Positions 1 through 4,244 of a DNA stretch of 5,831 nt are shown one piece after another; the first letter of the stretch is position 1; every line of letters starts with the position of its first letter. Made by a program: the position numbers and the translations under genes. Origin of the DNA: an uncultured Methylococcaceae bacterium (GTDB lineage Bacteria > Pseudomonadota > Gammaproteobacteria > Methylococcales > Methylomonadaceae); the NCBI GenBank assembly GCA_903873045.1, contig CAIQND010000331.1, positions 1 to 5,831 on the forward strand, given 5' to 3'. The notes beneath the pieces were generated by a model. That model was not told the origin of the DNA. It saw only the letters and a list, made by a program, of their open reading frames with translations, and did not search any database.

Positions 1-1
1 A

Positions 2-94
2 GTCGTAACAGCGTTTAAATCTTATATGCAGGATGCGAGTAAAATCATCTGCGTTATGCAGAAAATGCGTGAGGATTTTTCTATAGCTGGCTAA
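2..94 (+). CDS. Possible 3' end of a convergent gene, unidentified (partial)
   Basis: A plus-strand frame is open from the left window edge to a TAA at 92-94, giving about 30 codons; the other two plus frames close within the first 20 bases. The visible peptide ends in MQKMREDFSIAG and has a mixed, plausible soluble-protein composition, but I do not recognise a family. If real it would be the C-terminus of a gene pointing towards cysA, with 80 bp between the two stop codons. An open stretch of 30 codons can easily occur by chance, so this is only a candidate. The sequence to the left of the window would decide it. Confidence 0.25.
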   Translation, partial: VVTAFKSYMQDASKIICVMQKMREDFSIAG

Positions 95-106
95 TTCATC
101 TAGCCA
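88..106. repeat. Small inverted repeat downstream of cysA
   Basis: TGGCTA (88-93) and TAGCCA (101-106) form a perfect 6-bp inverted repeat around a 7-base loop. It overlaps the stop codon of the possible plus-strand frame and lies 69 bp past the cysA stop. Neither strand shows a run of T directly after the stem, so it is not a convincing intrinsic terminator. It could be a weak bidirectional signal between converging genes, or chance. Confidence 0.3.
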
Positions 107-174
107 AACGGCTTGGAAATTATTTATCTGAAAAACTATACGCCTGTTTTTAAATGGCTGAGTAGGTTGGAAAA

Positions 175-1218
175 TTAATGAAACCAGTGCGCCTGACGTA
201 TTTTCAGGTCAACTTTATCGCCTCTATTTAAGTCCAATTGTTTAAATTGATCATTGGGCATTTCAGCAAAAACGGGTGCTGCTGAACCATTGGCACCATT
301 TTTAACCAGTTCAAGACGAATCAGTGCGCCCAGATGTTGCCAGTCTTTCACGGTTGCAGGGGCGGCATGGTCGGCGTTTGATTTTTCAATGATAATATCA
401 TGGGGACGAACATGGGCAATCTTTCCTTCACTTTGTGGTGCCAACAGTCCGGCTGTTTGTAACCAGTCAGTATCATGCTCGGCCAGATCGAAAATATTGG
501 TCTGGCCAATAAAACGCGAGACAAACGCATTGGCCGGATGATCATAAATATCGGTCGGCGAGCCTTGCTGTTCGATGCGTCCATGATTAAGCACAACAAC
601 CTGACTGGCCACTTCCATGGCTTCTTCTTGGTCATGGGTTACAAAAATGCTGGTGACATTTAATTCATGATGCAGGTTTCGTAACCATTGGCGTAAATCT
701 TTACGCACGCTGGCATCGAGTGCGCCAAACGGTTCATCCAATAATAATACGGAGGGTTCTACTGCCAAGGCTCTGGCCAGAGCAATACGCTGGCGTTGAC
801 CACCCGACAGTTGGTCGGGAAAGCGATCATTAAGCCAGTCCAGTTGCACCAGATCCAGTAACGCATGAACTTTTTTGGTGATGACCTCGTTACTGGGGCG
901 GTCACGACGCGGCTTGACTCGTAAGCCAAACGCCACGTTCTCAAATACCGTCATGTGCCGAAACAGCGCGTAGTGCTGAAACACAAAACCGATGCCGCGT
1001 TGACTGACATTTTGATTGGTTTTATCGGCACCATTTATCAATACACGACCTTTGTCAGCATATTCCAGTCCGGCAATAATACGTAACAGGGTGGTTTTAC
1101 CACAACCGGAAGGCCCTAATAAGGCGACCAGTTCGCCTTCCGGAACCTCCAGATTGATATGGTTTAGTGCTGAAAAGGCACCAAAATTTTTACTGATATC
1201 AGAAAGTAAAATACTCAT
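175..1218 (-). CDS. cysA: Sulfate/thiosulfate ABC transporter ATP-binding protein CysA
   Basis: This is the cytoplasmic ATPase that drives sulfate (and probably thiosulfate) import through CysT/CysW. At 347 residues it is close to the usual length (E. coli CysA is about 365). The nucleotide-binding domain shows a Walker A GPSGCGKT at 35-42, Q-loop Gln81, ABC signature LSGGQ at 137-141, Walker B LLLDEP with Asp161 and Glu162, D-loop GALD at 165-168 and switch His195 in VTHDQEEA. From about residue 240 follows a smaller C-terminal region as in other CysA/MalK-type importers (TOBE-like). The start MSILLSDISKNFG aligns with the known CysA N-terminus, so the ATG at 1216-1218 is right, although the ribosome binding site before it (AGAGA) is weak. 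It is the last gene of the operon and is separated from cysW by 141 bp containing a palindromic repeat. All catalytic motifs are intact. Confidence 0.97.
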   Translation of the reverse strand: MSILLSDISKNFGAFSALNHINLEVPEGELVALLGPSGCGKTTLLRIIAGLEYADKGRVLINGADKTNQNVSQRGIGFVFQHYALFRHMTVFENVAFGLRVKPRRDRPSNEVITKKVHALLDLVQLDWLNDRFPDQLSGGQRQRIALARALAVEPSVLLLDEPFGALDASVRKDLRQWLRNLHHELNVTSIFVTHDQEEAMEVASQVVVLNHGRIEQQGSPTDIYDHPANAFVSRFIGQTNIFDLAEHDTDWLQTAGLLAPQSEGKIAHVRPHDIIIEKSNADHAAPATVKDWQHLGALIRLELVKNGANGSAAPVFAEMPNDQFKQLDLNRGDKVDLKIRQAHWFH

Positions 1219-1251
1219 AATGGAATCTCTAAAATAAAATCATTGTAATTG

Positions 1252-1261
1252 CTAAGCTTAG
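1252..1261. repeat. 10-bp perfect palindrome CTAAGCTTAG
   Basis: CTAAGCTTAG reads the same on both strands and abuts the left end of the larger palindromic element between cysA and cysW. It could be a small protein-binding site or part of the element's boundary. A 10-bp palindrome can also occur by chance. Confidence 0.3.
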
Positions 1262-1359
1262 GATGGTGCATGAAATACTTGACCCTTTATATTCCCTCAC
1301 CCCAACCCTCTCCCAGAGGGCGAGGGAGCAAGATGCCCAAGTAATTTCATGCACATTCC
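1260..1359. repeat. Nested palindromic repeat element (REP/MITE-like) between cysW and cysA
   Basis: Outer arms: 1266-1281 (GTGCATGAAATACTTG) and 1338-1354 (CAAGTAATTTCATGCAC) are inverted copies that pair over all 16 positions with one extra A in the right arm. The match continues weakly outwards (AGGA at 1260-1263 against TCCT at 1357-1360). Nested inside, TCCCTC (1293-1298) pairs with GAGGGA (1322-1327), and CCCTCT (1306-1311) pairs with AGAGGG (1315-1320) around a CCC loop. The C-rich core resembles short dispersed repeats that are common in gammaproteobacterial genomes. CTTA stands on both sides (1257-1260 and 1359-1362) and could be a short target duplication. No T-run follows the stem on the minus strand, so it is not a classical terminator; as RNA it would be a long structured spacer in the operon message. 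No coding capacity. Confidence 0.75.
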
Positions 1360-2226
1360 TTATCGATTGCCTTGTTTCCATTCCAGCGCCGATTTTAGAA
1401 TCAGGGTAACGACAGCCAAAGCCGCCAGGATTGAGGCACTGGCAAAGGCACCGACGATGTTATAGTCGTTATAATTAACTTCTACATGTAAAGGCAGGGT
1501 ATTGGTCAAGCCCCGAATATGTCCGGAAACCACGGAAACCGCGCCAAATTCACCCATCGCTCTGGCATTACACAGCAACACGCCATATAACAAAGCCCAT
1601 TTAATATTGGGTACGGTGACTGCCCAAAAAGTTTTCCAGCCGCCCGCACCCAAGGAAAGTGCCGCTTCTTCTTCTTGAGTGCCCATTTCCTGCATCAGGG
1701 GAATTAATTGCCGCGCGACGAAAGGAAAAGTGATAAATAAAGTAGCCAGAATAATTCCCGGAACCGCAAAAATAATTTTTACGTCATGAGCCATCAGCCA
1801 TTCGCCAAACCAGCCTTCCGCACCAAACAACAGCACAAAAATCAGTCCTGAAATAACCGGAGATACTGAGAACGGCAAGTCGATCAATGTGGTCAACAAA
1901 CTTTTGCCTTTAAAATCGAAACGGGTGATTGCCCAGGCGGCAGCAACCCCAAATACGGTGTTTAACGGCACGGTGACCAAGGCAGTCAATAAGGTCAGGT
2001 TGATAGCCGCCAGCGTATCGGCTTGAGATAAGGCCGACCAATAAGCGACGACACCTTTGGAGAAGGCCTGAAAAATAACCAGACCTAAAGGCAGACATAT
2101 AAACAAACTGATAAAACTAACCGCTATGGCAATCAAGCTCCATCTGACCCAGTCAGCATCTTGCAGGGCCACTTGTTGACGCGCAACCAATTTGGCGGGA
2201 TTTATGGGTTGAGTTATGGCATTCAT
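1360..2226 (-). CDS. cysW: Sulfate/thiosulfate ABC transporter permease CysW
   Basis: One of the two inner-membrane permease subunits of the sulfate importer; it pairs with CysT to form the channel. The protein has 288 residues, near the usual CysW size. Hydrophobic segments lie at about 30-54, 75-100, 112-135, 151-172, 208-230 and 257-278, giving six likely membrane helices. The EAA loop that docks on CysA runs from about 186 to 206 (EEAALSLGAGG, ending in TVP). The frame is open 19 codons further upstream, but the start at 2224-2226 (MNAITQP) is preferred: a near-perfect AAGGAGA at 2235-2241 sits 8 bases before it, and the longer version would overlap cysT. Spacing to cysT is 13 bp and the cysT stop lies inside this ribosome binding site, so translation is probably coupled. 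The stop codon touches the palindromic element that separates it from cysA. Confidence 0.95.
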   Translation of the reverse strand: MNAITQPINPAKLVARQQVALQDADWVRWSLIAIAVSFISLFICLPLGLVIFQAFSKGVVAYWSALSQADTLAAINLTLLTALVTVPLNTVFGVAAAWAITRFDFKGKSLLTTLIDLPFSVSPVISGLIFVLLFGAEGWFGEWLMAHDVKIIFAVPGIILATLFITFPFVARQLIPLMQEMGTQEEEAALSLGAGGWKTFWAVTVPNIKWALLYGVLLCNARAMGEFGAVSVVSGHIRGLTNTLPLHVEVNYNDYNIVGAFASASILAALAVVTLILKSALEWKQGNR

Positions 2227-2234
2227 GTCTGGTG

Positions 2235-2241
2235 TCTCCTT
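2235..2241 (-). promoter_or_regulatory. Ribosome binding site of cysW, overlapping the cysT stop codon
   Basis: On the minus strand the sequence reads TAAGGAGACACCAGAC before the ATG. The TAA at 2240-2242 ends cysT, and AAGGAGA shares two bases with it. The strong match and 8-base spacing fix the cysW start at 2226 and point to termination-reinitiation coupling of the two permease subunits. Confidence 0.85.
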
Positions 2242-3067
2242 AAAGTTGTCCTGAGCGCTTACGAACCCAGAGTTGCAGCACATTAATCAATAACAGCAGT
2301 ACGAAAGAGATAACCAGCATGGTCAAGGCAATCGCTGTCGCACCCACTTCGTCATATTGTTCCAGTTTGGTAACAATCAAGAGCGGGACAATTTCTGATA
2401 TGTAAGGAATGTTGCCGGCAATAAAGATGACTGAACCGTACTCACCTACGCCCCTGGCAAAAGCCAGCGCGAAACCGGTCAGTAAGGCAGGGAACACATT
2501 CGGAAAAATAATTTTGCAAAAGACTTGCAGGCGAGTGGCGCCCAGACTGGAGGCAGCTTCTTCCATGTTGGATTCAAATTCCAGCAAGACGGGTTCAACG
2601 GTGCGCACGACAAACGGAATGCTGATAAAGATCAGCGCCATCACAATACCCAGTGGTTTAAAGGCCACTTGCACGCCCAAGGTATCGATCAGTAATTTAC
2701 CCAGAAAACCGCTGGGCTGAAAAATAGTGGCCAACACAATACCGGCAACGGCGGTTGGCAGGGCAAAGGGGAAGTCGATTAAGGCATGAAAAAAACGTTT
2801 GCCGATAAAAGAATAACGCACCAATACCCAAGCGGTAATAAAGCCAAAGAAACTGGCGATCAAAGCGGCTACCAGTGCCGTGGAAAAACTCACCCGAAAC
2901 GAGGATAATACGCGCTTGTTGGTTATGATGCCGACATAATCATGCCAGTTTAGCTCGAAACTTTTAAACACCAGCGTGCTTAGCGGGATTAAAACGACCA
3001 GGCTTAAATAAATTACGGTAAACCCAAGTGACGGGCGAAACCCCGGCATAATACTACGTTGTGACAT
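2240..3067 (-). CDS. cysT: Sulfate/thiosulfate ABC transporter permease CysT (CysU)
   Basis: First permease subunit of the sulfate importer, partner of CysW in the inner membrane. It has 275 residues, almost the length of E. coli CysU (about 277). Hydrophobic segments at about 14-36, 60-84, 96-116, 138-157, 190-212 and 245-266 give six likely helices. The EAA loop is at about 169-189 (EEAASSLGATRL, ending in IIFP). The frame is open for 27 more codons upstream, but that extension would start inside the terminator hairpin. The ATG at 3065-3067 (MSQRSIMPG) has GGGGAG at 3073-3078 five bases before it and is the better start. It follows sbp after a 136-bp gap with a hairpin, and precedes cysW with only 13 bp between. 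Confidence 0.95.
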   Translation of the reverse strand: MSQRSIMPGFRPSLGFTVIYLSLVVLIPLSTLVFKSFELNWHDYVGIITNKRVLSSFRVSFSTALVAALIASFFGFITAWVLVRYSFIGKRFFHALIDFPFALPTAVAGIVLATIFQPSGFLGKLLIDTLGVQVAFKPLGIVMALIFISIPFVVRTVEPVLLEFESNMEEAASSLGATRLQVFCKIIFPNVFPALLTGFALAFARGVGEYGSVIFIAGNIPYISEIVPLLIVTKLEQYDEVGATAIALTMLVISFVLLLLINVLQLWVRKRSGQL

Positions 3068-3072
3068 TAATT

Positions 3073-3078
3073 CTCCCC
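3073..3078 (-). promoter_or_regulatory. Ribosome binding site of cysT
   Basis: On the minus strand GGGGAG stands 5 bases before the ATG at 3067. It supports this start over the longer open frame, whose first Met falls within the hairpin after sbp. Confidence 0.75.
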
Positions 3079-3126
3079 ACGGGTGATTGAGTACAGTGTG
3101 TAAGGAACCTGCATAAAAAAGTTGGT

Positions 3127-3174
3127 AAAAAACAGACAGGGCGGACAAACTGCTTTCGCATTTTGCCCACCCTG
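3127..3174 (-). terminator. Intrinsic terminator-like hairpin between sbp and cysT
   Basis: Read on the minus strand, 3174-3162 (CAGGGTGGGCAAA) pairs with 3149-3137 (TTTGTCCGCCCTG) over 13 positions, including two G-T wobbles. After one A/G mismatch the stem continues with TGC/GCA closed by a GAAA tetraloop (GNRA type). The stem is followed by TCTG and then six T (3132-3127), the standard pattern of an intrinsic terminator. It begins 29 bases after the sbp stop, inside an operon whose next gene belongs to the same transporter. It most likely causes partial termination and/or shields the 3' end of the upstream message, so that Sbp and the porin are made in excess over the permease. I see no convincing promoter between it and cysT. 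Confidence 0.85.
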
Positions 3175-3203
3175 AATTTTACAAACTATAGATAACGGGA
3201 GGC

Positions 3204-4214
3204 TTATTTACCCGGCCCGTAGATTTGGTCAAAGACACCGTCATCAGAAAAATGTTTTTTCTGTGCCGCATCCCAACCACCAAAGGCGTCGATTTTAACC
3301 AGCTCTAACGGCTGAAATTGCTTGGCGTATTTTGCAGCTATTTCCGGATCAGTCGGGCGGTAAAAGTTTTTGCCTATAATTTCCTGACCTTCTTTGCTGT
3401 ACAGGTATTTCAGGTATTCCGTCGCCACTTCAGTAGTGCCGTGTTTGCGTGCTATATCTTCAACAACGGCGACGGGTGGCTCTGCCAATACGCTTAATGA
3501 GGGTGTGATAATTTCAAACTTGTCCGCGCCGAATTCTTTTAAAGCCAAATAAGCTTCATTTTCCCAAGCAATCAAGACATCACCAATTTCGCGTTCGATA
3601 AAAGTGGTTGTCGAGCCGCGCGCTCCGGTATCCAATACGGCTGCATTTTTATATAATTTGGACACAAAATCTTTAGCCGCCGCTTCATCGTTATTGTTAT
3701 GCTTTAGCGCATAAGACCAAGCTGCCAAATAGTTCCAGCGTGCGCCGCCAGAGGTTTTTGGGTTGGGTGTGACAATGCTGACGCCCGGTTTAACGATGTC
3801 ATTCCAATCCTTAATACCCAGCGGATTGCCTTTACGCACCAGCAAGACAATCGTGGAGGTATAAGGCGAGCTATTATTAGGTAACAAACTTTGCCAGTTT
3901 TCCGGAATCAGTTTGCGTTTTTGATAAAGTTGGTCAACATCAAAGCCTAGCGCCAAGGTCACCACGTCGGCTTCCAGACCTTCCAGTACGGCACGCGCCT
4001 GTTTACCAGAACCTGCGTGTGATTGATTAACGGTTACGTCATCGCCGGTCTTGGCTTTCCAGTATTTGGCAAACGCAGGGTTAAATTCTTTATACAGCTC
4101 ACGGGTCGGATCGTAGGACACGTTAAGCAGCTTTACTTCGGTTGCGTGTGCGTTGCCCGCTGCCAGAACGGCCAGAACTGCGGCGAAGACAATATTAAAA
4201 AAGTTATTTTTCAT
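3204..4214 (-). CDS. sbp: Periplasmic sulfate-binding protein Sbp
   Basis: Captures sulfate in the periplasm and delivers it to CysT/CysW. It has 336 residues (E. coli Sbp about 329, CysP about 338). The N-terminus is a Sec signal peptide: MKNN, a hydrophobic core, then AHA at 22-24 with cleavage expected before Thr25, leaving a 312-residue mature protein. The family signature NPKTSGGAR is at 151-159. Residues matching the sulfate ligands of the Salmonella protein are all present: Asp35 (SYDPTREL), Ser69 (GSGKQ), Ser155-Gly156-Gly157, Ala198 (GARGSTTTF) and Trp217 (AWENEA). The mature part has no Cys and no Met. The start at 4212-4214 is preferred over a GTG three codons upstream because AAGAAG (4223-4228) lies 8 bases before it and would collide with the GTG. 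The porin gene ends 30 bp upstream, and a terminator hairpin follows. Sulfate and thiosulfate binders are close relatives, so a CysP-like thiosulfate role is not excluded. Confidence 0.95.
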   Translation of the reverse strand: MKNNFFNIVFAAVLAVLAAGNAHATEVKLLNVSYDPTRELYKEFNPAFAKYWKAKTGDDVTVNQSHAGSGKQARAVLEGLEADVVTLALGFDVDQLYQKRKLIPENWQSLLPNNSSPYTSTIVLLVRKGNPLGIKDWNDIVKPGVSIVTPNPKTSGGARWNYLAAWSYALKHNNNDEAAAKDFVSKLYKNAAVLDTGARGSTTTFIEREIGDVLIAWENEAYLALKEFGADKFEIITPSLSVLAEPPVAVVEDIARKHGTTEVATEYLKYLYSKEGQEIIGKNFYRPTDPEIAAKYAKQFQPLELVKIDAFGGWDAAQKKHFSDDGVFDQIYGPGK

Positions 4215-4222
4215 AAGAAACA

Positions 4223-4228
4223 CTTCTT
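4223..4228 (-). promoter_or_regulatory. Ribosome binding site of sbp
   Basis: AAGAAG on the minus strand, one mismatch from AAGGAG, lies 8 bases before the ATG at 4214. It decides between this ATG and the in-frame GTG at 4221-4223, which it overlaps. Confidence 0.6.
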
Positions 4229-4244
4229 GGGTTAGGTTGGGTTA

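Noticed and set aside
41..66. Hairpin TCTGC/GCAGA (48-52 and 58-62) as terminator of the operon
   Set aside because: Only a 5-bp stem, followed on the minus strand by TGATTTT rather than a clear T tract; too weak to call.
1242..1270. Promoter for cysA with TACAAT as -10
   Set aside because: The hexamer matches 5 of 6, but the 17-bp-spaced -35 position (TGCACC) matches only half of TTGACA and lies in the repeat arm; not enough to annotate.
1266..1354. Palindromic block as an intrinsic terminator after cysW
   Set aside because: Neither strand has a T-run after the stem, and cysA of the same transporter follows.
2227..2283. N-terminal extension of cysW by 19 codons overlapping the end of cysT
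   Set aside because: The internal ATG at 2226 has a near-perfect ribosome binding site at the right distance, matches the usual CysW length, and removes an overlap with cysT.
3068..3126. Secondary promoter for cysT downstream of the hairpin
   Set aside because: T-rich, but no -10/-35 pair with acceptable matches and spacing was found.
3068..3148. N-terminal extension of cysT by 27 codons
   Set aside because: It would begin inside the terminator hairpin and has no ribosome binding site; the ATG at 3067 has GGGGAG before it and gives the family length.
4215..4223. GTG start of sbp three codons upstream
   Set aside because: The only plausible ribosome binding site overlaps this GTG; the ATG at 4214 gives a standard signal peptide start.
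4023..4235. Plus-strand open frames opposite sbp, the porin, cysT and cysA (for example 4023-4235, 4294-4608, 5415-5690, 2409-2720, 254-541)
   Set aside because: They lie fully antisense to well-supported genes, show no recognisable domains, and have low-complexity or cysteine-rich translations typical of shadow frames.
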